Below are positions 16,730 to 25,232 of a DNA stretch of 64,000 nt, piece after piece. The position numbers and the translations under genes are program-made. The stretch covers positions 558,001-622,000 of the forward strand of contig NZ_CP149940.1 of the NCBI RefSeq assembly GCF_037948395.1, given 5' to 3'. Position 1 is the stretch's first letter; each line of letters starts with the position of its first letter. The notes beneath the pieces are model-generated. The model saw only the letters and a program-made list of their open reading frames with translations, searched no databases and was not told the DNA's origin. Source of the stretch: Serratia nevei (GTDB lineage Bacteria; Pseudomonadota; Gammaproteobacteria; Enterobacterales; Enterobacteriaceae).

Positions 16730-17504
16730 AGTGGTTGTGATTACCGGCGGCGGCACCGGCGTCGGCGCCGCCTGCGCCCGTCTGCTGGCGGCGCAGGGCG
16801 ATCGGGTGTTCATCATCGGCCGCCGCCCGGAACCGCTGGCGGCGCTGGCGCAAGAGATCGGCGCACAGGCGCTGGTGGGCGATGCCGCCAGCGGCGAGAG
16901 CTGGAACCACGCGCTGCTGCCGGCCATTCTGCGCGAAGCCGGGCGCATCGACTGCCTGATCGGCAGCGCCGGCGGCATGGGCTTCAAGCGCATCACCGAG
17001 ATGACCGACGCGCAGTGGCAAGGGGCGATGGACAGCAACCTCAACAGCGCTTTCGCCAGCGCGCGCGCCTGCCTGCCGGAGCTGATTAAAAGCGGCGGCA
17101 ACCTGCTGTTCGTGGCCTCGATCGCCTCGCTGGCCGCCGGGCCGGAGGTCTGCGGCTACGTCACCGCCAAGCACGCGCTGATCGGGCTGATGCGCTCCAT
17201 CGCCCGCGACTATGGCCCGCTGGGCGTGCGTGCCAACGCGGTGTGCCCGGGCTGGGTGACCACGCCGATGGCGGACGAAGAGATGCAACTGCTGATGGAC
17301 GCCCATCAGATTTCGCTGGAGCAGGCTTACCAGATGGTCTGCCGCGACGTGCCGCTGCGCCGCCCGGCCAGCGCCGAGGAGATCGCCCGCGTGTGCCGTT
17401 TCCTGTGTTCCAGCGAGGCTTCAATCATTACCGGCGCGGCGCTGGTGGCCGACGGCGGCTCCACCATCGTCGATGTGCCGACCCTGGCTTTCACTTCCCT
17501 GTAA
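16722..17504 (+). CDS. Short-chain dehydrogenase/reductase (SDR)
   Basis: A 260-residue classical SDR with the cofactor loop TGGGTGVG (7-14), the IGSAGG segment at the NAG position and the YxxxK catalytic pair in GYVTAKHAL. The catalytic serine is in LLFVASIAS. It should oxidise or reduce a hydroxyl/carbonyl group using NAD(P). Third gene of the permease-moaF operon. The loop residue Val in place of the usual Ile (GxGxxG form TGVG) is unremarkable. The substrate is unknown. Confidence 0.83.
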   Translation: MNRVVVITGGGTGVGAACARLLAAQGDRVFIIGRRPEPLAALAQEIGAQALVGDAASGESWNHALLPAILREAGRIDCLIGSAGGMGFKRITEMTDAQWQGAMDSNLNSAFASARACLPELIKSGGNLLFVASIASLAAGPEVCGYVTAKHALIGLMRSIARDYGPLGVRANAVCPGWVTTPMADEEMQLLMDAHQISLEQAYQMVCRDVPLRRPASAEEIARVCRFLCSSEASIITGAALVADGGSTIVDVPTLAFTSL

Positions 17505-17515
17505 GGAGCATTTCC

Positions 17516-18313
17516 ATGAGTTCAGAAGCGGTATTCATTCAGGTTGGCGCGCTGGCGGAAGGCTTTGCGCCGCACAGCAATACGCTGGAACGGCAGCACG
17601 GGCTGGCGGGCACCACGCTGACGCTGCGCTTTAGCGACGGCGCGACGCAGCGTTGCCGGTTTACCGACGAGCAGACGCTGGAGTGGGGCGAACGGCGCAG
17701 CGTCGCCTATCGCGCCACCAGCATTCGCCCCGGCGTGCTGTTCATCGATTTTCTCGATCCTGCCCGCGCCAACGCCAGCATTACGCTGGTATGCGACCGC
17801 AATCAGGGCAACTTCACTGCGGTATACGGCCAGCTGCCGGACGAAGCGCAGGCGCGGCTCGACGCCTTCAGCCGGGTGGAGCAGGGGCTGCCGCTGACCG
17901 CGGTCGAGGCCGAATTCCGCTTCGGCACGCTGGATGACGCCGACGTGGCGCCACCGGGCTTTACCGATGAGCTGATCGGCATGCGCAACATGTACACCTA
18001 CAGCCCGACCGAACGGTACGAGCACATCTACCTGAACGACAACTTCTACGCCTGGCAGTGTCTGGACGGGGTGGAGAAAGGGCTGGCGGACGTCGATCGC
18101 TGCCACTACGTGAAGGTGGCAGAGCAGCTTTATCTGTTCGTCTGGCGCGAGAAGATCATCCCGACGCTGGGCGTGGTGATGATCGATCTGCAGGGCATGC
18201 GCACCGACGGCAAGCTCCTCGGTTATCAGGGCAGCGATTTCAGCGCGCTGAGCAACTTTGCGGTCGGCGCCCATGCGCAGGTGCTGAACACCACGCGCCA
18301 CCCGCGAGGATAG
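17516..18313 (+). CDS. moaF: MoaF-family protein (monoamine regulon)
   Basis: A 265-residue protein resembling MoaF. Despite annotations as molybdenum-cofactor biosynthesis protein F, the name in Klebsiella refers to the monoamine regulon. The sequence is lipocalin-like, with many short beta-strand segments (TTLTLRFSDGATQRCRFTD, YEHIYLNDNFYAWQCL, YLFVWREKIIPTLGVVMIDL). The ATG at 17516 has AAGGAG upstream and lies 12 bp after the SDR stop. It probably binds or processes an amine-derived metabolite, but no activity is established. The family call is good and the function open. Confidence 0.78.
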   Translation: MSSEAVFIQVGALAEGFAPHSNTLERQHGLAGTTLTLRFSDGATQRCRFTDEQTLEWGERRSVAYRATSIRPGVLFIDFLDPARANASITLVCDRNQGNFTAVYGQLPDEAQARLDAFSRVEQGLPLTAVEAEFRFGTLDDADVAPPGFTDELIGMRNMYTYSPTERYEHIYLNDNFYAWQCLDGVEKGLADVDRCHYVKVAEQLYLFVWREKIIPTLGVVMIDLQGMRTDGKLLGYQGSDFSALSNFAVGAHAQVLNTTRHPRG

Positions 18314-18317
18314 GGTG

Positions 18318-19109
18318 ATGAGCGCAACCTATGCGGCCGACGCCTTTGCGGGGCAGGCGGTGCTGGTGACCGGCGGTGCTCAGGGCATTGGGCTGGCGAT
18401 CGTCAGCGCCTTTGCCCGCCTGGGCGCCGAGGTGACGATCGCGGACGTGCAGCTGCCGCAGGCGCAGGCGGCGGCGCAGGCGCTGCGGGACGAAGGGCTG
18501 GGCGTGCAGGCGCTGGCTTGCGATCTGGCCGAACCGGGGCAGATCGCCGAGCTGGTGACGGCGGTAGGTGAGCGGCATCAACGGCTGGACGTGGTGATCC
18601 ACAACGCCGCTTACTTTCCGCTGACGCCGTTCGCCGCCATCGACGCGGCCCTGCTGCAACGCACGCTGAGCGTCAATCTGATGGCGCCGTTCTTTCTGGC
18701 GCAGGCGGCGCTGCCGTGGATGCGCCGCCGGGGCGGCGGCTGCCTTCTGGTGACCTCGTCGGTGACCGGTCCGCGGGTGGCCTACCCGGGGCTGGCGCAC
18801 TACGCGGCCTCCAAGGCCGGGGTGAACGGGTTTATTCGCGCGGCGGCGCTGGAGCTGGCGGCGGAGAAAATTCGCGTCAACGGCGTAGAACCGGGGATGA
18901 TCCGCACGCCGGCGATGGCCAACCTGGGCGACGCGCAGGTGAATCAGGCGATCGCCGCCTCGGTGCCGCTCGGGCGGCTGGGGGAACCGGAAGACATCGC
19001 CGCGGCGATGGTGTTTCTCGCTTCGCCGGCGGCGGCCTACATCACCGGCCAGACGCTGGTGGTGGACGGCGGCGCGCTGCTGCCGGAAACGAATTCTCTG
19101 CTTACCTGA
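18318..19109 (+). CDS. Short-chain dehydrogenase/reductase (SDR)
   Basis: A 263-residue classical SDR with TGGAQGIG, HNAAY at the NAG position, a catalytic Ser in LLVTSSVTG and YAASKAG (YxxxK). It ends with the usual TGQTLVVDGG. The ATG at 18318 is used; a GTG one codon earlier is possible. It starts 4 bp after moaF stops and closes the operon. A hairpin starts at its stop codon. Having two SDRs in one operon suggests successive oxidation steps on one carbon skeleton. Confidence 0.83.
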   Translation: MSATYAADAFAGQAVLVTGGAQGIGLAIVSAFARLGAEVTIADVQLPQAQAAAQALRDEGLGVQALACDLAEPGQIAELVTAVGERHQRLDVVIHNAAYFPLTPFAAIDAALLQRTLSVNLMAPFFLAQAALPWMRRRGGGCLLVTSSVTGPRVAYPGLAHYAASKAGVNGFIRAAALELAAEKIRVNGVEPGMIRTPAMANLGDAQVNQAIAASVPLGRLGEPEDIAAAMVFLASPAAAYITGQTLVVDGGALLPETNSLLT

Positions 19110-19136
19110 CGCTGCAGCGTTGTTGGCTGCAACGTC
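19108..19136 (+). terminator. Hairpin, apparently built from a repeat remnant
   Basis: GACGCTGCAGC (19108-19118) pairs with GCTGCAACGTC (19126-19136), one mismatch, loop GTTGTTG, then AATTAATTTG. The left part resembles the opening of the 58205 repeat copy (about 16 of 19 bases), so a truncated repeat may serve as terminator. Confidence 0.5.
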
Positions 19137-19165
19137 AATTAATTTGAGAATTCCGGTTGGTTAAA

Positions 19166-19618
19166 TCACTGCTTGGCAGGATGCGCGGTGACGTTGGCGG
19201 GCAGGCTGTCGCCCAGGGTGATCAGCTCGTCCAGCAGCGTCATCAACTGGTCCATTTTCTGCCGCGAGAAAGCGGCTTCAATCTCGGCGTAGCCCTGTTC
19301 CACCTGGTGGCGCGCCACTTCATACAGATCCTGGCCCTGCTGGGTCAGCGACACGTACAGCTTGCGCTGATCGTTGACCGGCTTCAGGCGGAAGATCAGC
19401 TTGTCACGCTCCATGCGCGACAGAATGCCGGTCAGGCTGGGGCGCAGAATGCAGGTTTCCGCCGCCAGCTCGTGGAATTCGATCGAGCGGCTGTTGGCCA
19501 GCACGCGGATGATGCGCCACTGCTGTTCGGTCAGATTGTGGCTTTTCAGGATCGGGCGGAAGAACCCCATGGCGGTTTCACGCGCCTGCAGCAGGGCGAT
19601 GGTTAACGATTCATGCAT
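19166..19618 (-). CDS. hpaR: HpaR, MarR-family repressor of the hpa operon
   Basis: A 149-residue MarR-type regulator with the winged-helix region ILRPSLTGILSRMERDKLIFRLK and the D-x-R wing motif (NDQRKLYVSLT). It represses the meta-cleavage operon for homoprotocatechuate, and the operon substrates act as inducers. It is divergent from hpaG1, as in E. coli. The ATG at 19618 has AAGG upstream. The 327-bp gap between the genes contains an 18-bp perfect palindrome close to the hpaG1 start, the likely operator. Confidence 0.9.
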   Translation of the reverse strand: MHESLTIALLQARETAMGFFRPILKSHNLTEQQWRIIRVLANSRSIEFHELAAETCILRPSLTGILSRMERDKLIFRLKPVNDQRKLYVSLTQQGQDLYEVARHQVEQGYAEIEAAFSRQKMDQLMTLLDELITLGDSLPANVTAHPAKQ

Positions 19619-19890
19619 AAGTTTGGCCTTAGCTATCAAGGTGTTCGTTGTTACGGCGCTCGTTATGGGGGCGCCTGCCCCGCAAAGCCCGATTTTGTTA
19701 ATAACTTAATAGTAGCCAAAGTTACCCGTAGGGATAAAGCAAAAATGCAGGGTGCAGCGAAAAATGGCGCGAAAAATGATTAATGCATTGAATAATCACG
19801 CTAATGTTCGTTATTTGTGAATATTTTGTTATCACGATCACAAATCACTCCAAGCGCGTTGCGTAAAAGCTGCACAGCGTATAAAAGTAA

Positions 19891-19908
19891 TCATTAATAT
19901 ATTAATGA
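19891..19908. promoter_or_regulatory. Probable HpaR operator
   Basis: TCATTAATATATTAATGA is a perfect 18-bp palindrome, 38 bp before the hpaG1 start codon. AT-rich palindromes of this type are typical MarR-family operators. The rest of the 327-bp hpaR-hpaG1 gap is AT-rich; a weaker half-symmetric element (GATTA...TAATC, 19778-19797) may be a second site. No gene was seen in the gap. Confidence 0.65.
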
Positions 19909-19945
19909 ATGCCGGTTGTCATGTTTTGCCATTGGAGGAGTTCGC

Positions 19946-20578
19946 ATGAAAGGCACCGTATTTTCCGTTGCGCTGAATCACCGCAGCCAACTGGACGCCT
20001 GGGATCAGGCGTTTCACCAGCCGCCGTATCAGACCCCGCCCAAAACCCCGGTCTGGTTTATCAAACCGCGCAACACCCACCTCGCCAACGGCGGGGCGAT
20101 CCCGTTTCCGGCCGGTGAAACCGTGCACAGCGGCGGCACGCTGGCGGTGATCATCGGCGATACCGCGCGCAAGGTGCCGGTGGCGCAGGTGAGCCGTTAT
20201 CTGGCCGGCTACGCGTTGGCCAACGACGTCAGCCTGCCGGAGAGCAGCTTCTACCGCCCGGCGATCAAGGCTAAATGCCGCGACGGGTTCTGCCCGTTGG
20301 GGGAAATCGGCCAGCTGGCGAATGCCGATCGGCTGGAGATCGTCACCGAGATCAACGGCGTGGAGCAGGATCGTTGGTCCACCGCCGATCTAGTGCGCTC
20401 GGTGCCGGAGCTGATCGCCGCCATCAGCGACTTTATCACCCTGCAGCCGGGCGATGCGGTGCTGATCGGCACCCCGCACCAGCGGGTGGAGATCAAACCG
20501 GGGGATGAGGTGACGGTGCGCGCCGCCGGCCTGCCCACGCTGACCAACCGCGTCACCCAGGCAGGAGCCGCATCATGA
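19946..20578 (+). CDS. hpaG1: HpaG1, N-terminal-type isomerase/decarboxylase subunit
   Basis: A 210-residue fumarylacetoacetase-fold protein equal to the N-terminal half of E. coli HpaG/HpcE. That protein decarboxylates 5-oxopent-3-ene-1,2,5-tricarboxylate and isomerises the product in the 4-hydroxyphenylacetate route. Fold-typical segments are LAVIIGDTARKV, GYALANDVSLPE and TLQPGDAVLIGTP. The ATG at 19946 has GGAGGAG upstream. The second half is a separate gene overlapping by 4 bp, so the fused E. coli polypeptide is split in two here. Confidence 0.88.
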   Translation: MKGTVFSVALNHRSQLDAWDQAFHQPPYQTPPKTPVWFIKPRNTHLANGGAIPFPAGETVHSGGTLAVIIGDTARKVPVAQVSRYLAGYALANDVSLPESSFYRPAIKAKCRDGFCPLGEIGQLANADRLEIVTEINGVEQDRWSTADLVRSVPELIAAISDFITLQPGDAVLIGTPHQRVEIKPGDEVTVRAAGLPTLTNRVTQAGAAS

Positions 20579-21339
20579 AACATGCCCGTATTCGCCATCA
20601 TGGCCAGGTCTTCAACGTGCAGGTGGACGAGCAGCTGCGCGTCACGCTGCCGAACGGCGAGGTGCTGCAGGAGCGCGAAGTGGAATGGCTGCCGCCGGCG
20701 CAGGGCACGGTGTTCGCCCTGGGGCTGAACTATGCCGACCACGCCAGCGAGTTGGAATTCAAGGCGCCGGAAGAGCCGCTGGTGTTCCTCAAGGCACCGA
20801 ACACCCTGACCGGTCACCGCCAGGTGTCGGTGCGCCCGGCCGGCGTGGAGTACATGCATTACGAAGCCGAGCTGGTGGCGGTGATCGGCAAGACCGCGCG
20901 TAACGTCAGCCGCGAGCACGCCATGGAGTATGTGGCGGGCTACACCCTGTGCAACGACTACGCCATCCGCGATTACCTGGAAAACTACTACCGGCCGAAT
21001 CTGCGGGTGAAGAGCCGCGACACCCTGACGCCGATCGGGCCTTACATCGTCGATCGCGACGACGTCGCCGATCCGCACCGGCTGGCGCTCAGCACTTACG
21101 TCAACGGCGAGCTGCGCCAGCGCGGCAGCACCGCCGACATGATTTTCGACATTCCGTTCCTGGTCGCCTACCTGAGCGAATTCATGACGCTGCAGCCGGG
21201 CGACATGATCGCCACCGGCACGCCGAAAGGGCTGGCCGACGTGCAGCCGGGCGACGAAGTGGTGGTGGAGATCGAGGGCATCGGCCGTCTGGTTAACCAC
21301 ATTATCAGTGAAAAAGATTACGAGGAGAGCCTGCGATGA
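20575..21339 (+). CDS. hpaG2: HpaG2, C-terminal-type isomerase/decarboxylase subunit
   Basis: A 254-residue fumarylacetoacetate-hydrolase-family protein matching the C-terminal half of HpaG. It has the metal-site pattern HYEAELVAVIGK and the GYTLCNDYAIRDYLENYYRPN and LQPGDMIATGTPKGL segments. It acts with HpaG1 on the tricarboxylate intermediate. Its ATG overlaps the hpaG1 stop, and its own stop overlaps the hpaE start by 4 bp, so translation is coupled along the operon. Confidence 0.9.
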   Translation: MKHARIRHHGQVFNVQVDEQLRVTLPNGEVLQEREVEWLPPAQGTVFALGLNYADHASELEFKAPEEPLVFLKAPNTLTGHRQVSVRPAGVEYMHYEAELVAVIGKTARNVSREHAMEYVAGYTLCNDYAIRDYLENYYRPNLRVKSRDTLTPIGPYIVDRDDVADPHRLALSTYVNGELRQRGSTADMIFDIPFLVAYLSEFMTLQPGDMIATGTPKGLADVQPGDEVVVEIEGIGRLVNHIISEKDYEESLR

Positions 21340-22790
21340 AAACCATCAACCACTGGATCAACGGCAAGAACGTCGCCAGCAAAGAGTACTTCACCACCAC
21401 CAACCCGGCGAACGGCGAGGTGCTGGCGGAGGTGGCCTCTGGCGGCCAGCTGGAGATAGACCAGGCGGTGGCGGCGGCGAAAGAGGCGTTCCCCAAGTGG
21501 GCCAACACGCCGATGAAAGAGCGCGCGCGCCTGATGCGCCGCCTGGGTGAGCTGATCGACCAGAACGTGCCGCAGATCGCCGAACTGGAAACCGCCGACA
21601 CCGGCCTGCCGATCCACCAGACCAAAAACGTGCTGATCCCGCGCGCTTCGCACAACTTCGAGTTCTTCGCCGAGGTGTGCCAGCAGATGAACGGCAAGAC
21701 CTACCCGGTGGACGACAAGATGCTCAACTACACGCTGGTGCAGCCGGTGGGGGTGTGTGCGCTGGTGTCGCCGTGGAACGTGCCGTTCATGACCGCCACC
21801 TGGAAGACCGCGCCTTGCCTGGCGCTGGGCAACACCGCGGTGCTGAAGATGTCCGAACTGTCGCCGCTGACCGCCGATCGCCTGGGCGAGTTGGCGCTGG
21901 AAGCCGGCATTCCGGCCGGGGTGCTGAACGTGGTGCAGGGCTACGGCGCCACCGCCGGCGACGCGCTGGTGCGCCATAAAGACGTGCGCGCGGTCTCCTT
22001 CACCGGCGGCACCGCTACCGGCCGCCGCATCATCGAAAGCGCCGGGCTGAAAAAATTCTCCATGGAACTGGGCGGCAAGTCGCCGGTGCTGATCTTTGAA
22101 GACGCCGACATCGAGCGGGCGCTCGACGCCGCGCTGTTCACCATCTTCTCGATCAACGGCGAACGCTGCACCGCCGGTTCGCGCATCTTCATTCAGGAGA
22201 GCATCTACCCGGAATTCGTCAAACGTTTCGCCGAGCGCGCCAACCGTCTGCGCGTGGGCGATCCGCAAGATCCCAATACCCAGGTGGGGGCGCTGATCAG
22301 CCCGCAGCACTGGGAAAAAGTCTCCGGCTATATCCGCCTCGGGGTGGAAGAAGGGGCGACCCTGCTGGCCGGCGGCCCGGACAAACCGGCCGGCTTGAGC
22401 CACGGCAACTTCCTGCGCCCCACGGTGCTGGCGGATGTCGACAACCGGATGCGCGTGGCGCAGGAGGAGATCTTCGGGCCGGTGGCCTGCCTGTTGCCGT
22501 TCAAATCAGAAGAAGATGGCCTGCGCATGGCCAACGACGTGGAGTACGGCCTGGCGTCGTACATCTGGACGCAGGATGTGAGCAAGGTTCTGCGCCTGGC
22601 CCGCGGCATTGAAGCGGGCATGGTTTTCGTCAACACCCAAAACGTACGCGATCTGCGCCAACCGTTCGGCGGCGTGAAAGCCTCCGGCACCGGCCGCGAA
22701 GGCGGCGAATACAGCTTCGAAGTGTTCGCCGAAATGAAGAACGTGTGCATTTCCATGGGCGACCACCCGATCCCGAAATGGGGCGTTTGA
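21336..22790 (+). CDS. hpaE: 5-carboxymethyl-2-hydroxymuconate semialdehyde dehydrogenase
   Basis: A 484-residue NAD-dependent aldehyde dehydrogenase that oxidises the ring-cleavage product semialdehyde to the acid. The catalytic set is complete: Asn148 (SPWNVP), Glu244 (MELGGKSP) and Cys278 (GERCTAGSR). The FTGGTATGR loop binds the cofactor. It sits between hpaG2 and hpaD as in E. coli, and its length matches the family. Confidence 0.94.
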   Translation: MKTINHWINGKNVASKEYFTTTNPANGEVLAEVASGGQLEIDQAVAAAKEAFPKWANTPMKERARLMRRLGELIDQNVPQIAELETADTGLPIHQTKNVLIPRASHNFEFFAEVCQQMNGKTYPVDDKMLNYTLVQPVGVCALVSPWNVPFMTATWKTAPCLALGNTAVLKMSELSPLTADRLGELALEAGIPAGVLNVVQGYGATAGDALVRHKDVRAVSFTGGTATGRRIIESAGLKKFSMELGGKSPVLIFEDADIERALDAALFTIFSINGERCTAGSRIFIQESIYPEFVKRFAERANRLRVGDPQDPNTQVGALISPQHWEKVSGYIRLGVEEGATLLAGGPDKPAGLSHGNFLRPTVLADVDNRMRVAQEEIFGPVACLLPFKSEEDGLRMANDVEYGLASYIWTQDVSKVLRLARGIEAGMVFVNTQNVRDLRQPFGGVKASGTGREGGEYSFEVFAEMKNVCISMGDHPIPKWGV

Positions 22791-22827
22791 GCCTCAGGCC
22801 ACAATAATAACGAAAGAGATGAGAACA

Positions 22828-23901
22828 ATGACGACAAAACTGACCACTGATGCTGTCCCTGCTCCCGACGTCGTGCGCTGTGCCTACATGGAAATTCAGG
22901 TCACGAACCTTAAAGCCGCACGCGAATTTTACGTCGATATCCTCGGCCTGGTCGTGACCGCCGAAGATGACAAAACCCTCTACCTGCGTTCGATGGAAGA
23001 GTTTATTCACCATAACCTGGTGCTGCGCGAAGGCCCGGTCGCCGCCGTGGCGGCGTTTGCTTTCCGCGTGCGCACGCCGGAAGACGTCGATCGCGCCGAA
23101 GCGTATTTCAAGGCGCTTGGCTGCCGTACCGAGCGGCGGGTGAACGGGTTCGCCAAAGGCATCGGCGATGCGGTGCGGGTAGAGGATCCGCTCGGTTTCC
23201 CGTATGAGTTTTTCTACGACGTGCAGCACGTCGAGCGCCTGGCCTGGCGCTACGATCTGTATACGCCGGGCGCGCTGGTGCGCCTCGACCACTTTAACCA
23301 AATCACCCCTGACGTGCCGCGCGCCGTGGAATACATCCAGGGGCTGGGATTCCGCGTGACGGAAGACATCCGCGATGAAGACGGCGTGGTTTACGCCGCC
23401 TGGATGCGCCGCAAGGCGACGGTGCACGATACCGCGATGACCGGCGGCGCCGGGCCGCGCATGCACCACATCGCCTTCGCCACCCATGAAAAGCACAATA
23501 TTTTGGCCATCTGCGACAAGCTCGGCGCGCTGCGCAAATCCGATTTGATCGAACGCGGCCCCGGCCGGCACGGCGTCTCCAACGCGTTCTACCTCTACCT
23601 GCGCGATCCCGATGGCCACCGCGTGGAAATCTACACGCAGGATTACTACACCGGCGATCCGGACAACCCGACCGTGACCTGGGACGTGCATGACAACCAG
23701 CGCCGCGACTGGTGGGGCAATCCGGTGGTGCCGAGCTGGTATACCGAAGGATCGCTGGTGCTGGATCTCGATGGGCAGCCACAGCCGGTCATCGAGCGCA
23801 GTGCGCCCAGCGAAATGGCCGTCACCATCGGCGCAGACGGTTTTTCCTATACCCGTGAGGGCGATACGGAAAAAGGTTTCAAGCTTGGCAATACGCTGTA
23901 A
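22828..23901 (+). CDS. hpaD: 3,4-dihydroxyphenylacetate 2,3-dioxygenase, VOC type
   Basis: A 357-residue extradiol dioxygenase with two vicinal-oxygen-chelate modules. Counting from the ATG at 22828, the metal ligands fall at His155 (VRLDHFN), His214 (RMHHIAF) and Glu267 (GHRVEIY). Asn157, His200 and Tyr257 match the second-sphere residues of the Brevibacterium fuscum enzyme, with identical numbers. It opens the ring of homoprotocatechuate using Fe(II) or Mn(II). The E. coli hpaD product is an unrelated LigB-type protein of about 283 residues, so this operon carries a different enzyme at the same step. An ATG three codons upstream has a poorer ribosome-binding site. Confidence 0.93.
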   Translation: MTTKLTTDAVPAPDVVRCAYMEIQVTNLKAAREFYVDILGLVVTAEDDKTLYLRSMEEFIHHNLVLREGPVAAVAAFAFRVRTPEDVDRAEAYFKALGCRTERRVNGFAKGIGDAVRVEDPLGFPYEFFYDVQHVERLAWRYDLYTPGALVRLDHFNQITPDVPRAVEYIQGLGFRVTEDIRDEDGVVYAAWMRRKATVHDTAMTGGAGPRMHHIAFATHEKHNILAICDKLGALRKSDLIERGPGRHGVSNAFYLYLRDPDGHRVEIYTQDYYTGDPDNPTVTWDVHDNQRRDWWGNPVVPSWYTEGSLVLDLDGQPQPVIERSAPSEMAVTIGADGFSYTREGDTEKGFKLGNTL

Positions 23902-23951
23902 ATGCCGCTGCGCGGGCGGCGCCCGCGCATATTTGCCGTCTGGAGAACGCT

Positions 23952-24338
23952 ATGCCCCATTTTTACGCTGAATGTACCGACAACATCCGCCGCGAGGCGG
24001 ATTTGCCCACCCTGTTCGCCAAGGTCAACGAGGCGCTGGCGGCGACCGGCATCTTCCCGCTGGCCGGCGTGCGCAGCCGCGCCATCTGGCTCGACACCTG
24101 GCAGATGGCCGACGGCAAGCAGGACTACGCCTTCGTGCACATGACGCTGAAGATCGGCCACGGCCGCAGTCTGGAAAGCCAGCAGCAGGTGGGCGAGATG
24201 CTGTTTGCGCTGATCAAGGAACACTTCGCCGCGCTGATGGCGCAGCGTTACCTGGCGCTCTCTTTCACCATGGAAGAGCTGGATCCGGTGCTGAATTACA
24301 AACAGAACAATGTCCACGCGCTGTTCAACAAGGCGTGA
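23952..24338 (+). CDS. hpaF: 5-carboxymethyl-2-hydroxymuconate delta-isomerase
   Basis: A 128-residue isomerase of the tautomerase superfamily. The initiator Met is followed by Pro, which after Met removal is the catalytic base of the family (MPHFYAECTDNIR). It converts the hydroxymuconate acid to its oxo isomer before decarboxylation by HpaG. It starts 50 bp after hpaD with GGAGA upstream and is 14 bp ahead of hpaH. Confidence 0.92.
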   Translation: MPHFYAECTDNIRREADLPTLFAKVNEALAATGIFPLAGVRSRAIWLDTWQMADGKQDYAFVHMTLKIGHGRSLESQQQVGEMLFALIKEHFAALMAQRYLALSFTMEELDPVLNYKQNNVHALFNKA

Positions 24339-24352
24339 ATAAGGGGTCGTAA

Positions 24353-25156
24353 ATGCTGGATAAAGAGCAGGTTAACCGCGCCGTACAGCGCCTGCATCAG
24401 GCGGAAAAGAGTCGTGAACAGATCCGCGCGCTGTCGCTCGATCATCCCGAGATCACCATCGAAGACGCCTATGCCATTCAACGGCAGTGGGTGGAGCTGA
24501 AGATCGCCGAGGGGCGCACGCTCAAAGGCCACAAGATCGGTCTGACCTCGCGCGCCATGCAGGTGAGCTCGCAGATCACCGAGCCGGACTACGGCGCGCT
24601 GCTGGACGACATGTTCTTCAACGACGGCAGCGACATTCCGATCGATCGCTTTATCGTGCCGCGGGTGGAGGTGGAGCTGGCGTTCGTGCTGGCCAAGCCG
24701 CTGCGCGGGCCGAACTGCACGCTGTTCGACGTCTACAACGCCACCGACTACGTCATTCCGGCGCTGGAGATCATCGACGCGCGCAGCCACAACGTCGATC
24801 CCGAGACTCAGCGGCCGCGCAAGGTGTTCGACACCATCTCCGACAACGCCGCCAACGCCGGGGTGGTGATGGGCGGGCGGCCGATCAAGCCGGATGCGCT
24901 GGATCTGCGCTGGATCTCCGCGCTGCTGTACCGCAACGGCGTGATTGAAGAATCCGGCGTGGCGGCGGCGGTGCTCAACCACCCGGCCAACGGCGTGGCC
25001 TGGCTGGCCAACAAGCTGGCGCCGTATGAGGTGGAGCTGGAAGCGGGGCAGGTGATCCTCGGGGGCTCCTTCACCCGGCCGGTGCCGGCGCGGCGCGGTG
25101 ATACCTTCCACGTCGACTACGGCCCGATGGGCTGCATCAGCTGCCGCTTCGTCTAA
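24353..25156 (+). CDS. hpaH: 2-oxo-hepta-3-ene-1,7-dioate hydratase
   Basis: A 267-residue member of the MhpD/HpaH hydratase family, related in fold to fumarylacetoacetases. Characteristic stretches include [24 protein letters not shown] (metal-binding acidic residues) and [22 protein letters not shown]. It hydrates the oxo-diene acid to the aldol substrate of HpaI. Position and size match the E. coli operon. Confidence 0.93.
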   Translation: MLDKEQVNRAVQRLHQAEKSREQIRALSLDHPEITIEDAYAIQRQWVELKIAEGRTLKGHKIGLTSRAMQVSSQITEPDYGALLDDMFFNDGSDIPIDRFIVPRVEVELAFVLAKPLRGPNCTLFDVYNATDYVIPALEIIDARSHNVDPETQRPRKVFDTISDNAANAGVVMGGRPIKPDALDLRWISALLYRNGVIEESGVAAAVLNHPANGVAWLANKLAPYEVELEAGQVILGGSFTRPVPARRGDTFHVDYGPMGCISCRFV

Positions 25157-25232
25157 AAAGCAGGCTCGGCGAACCGGGCCGCAATAAACCGGGCGGGGCC
25201 ATGCGCTACGCCCGCTTGTCAGGGAGAATGCG

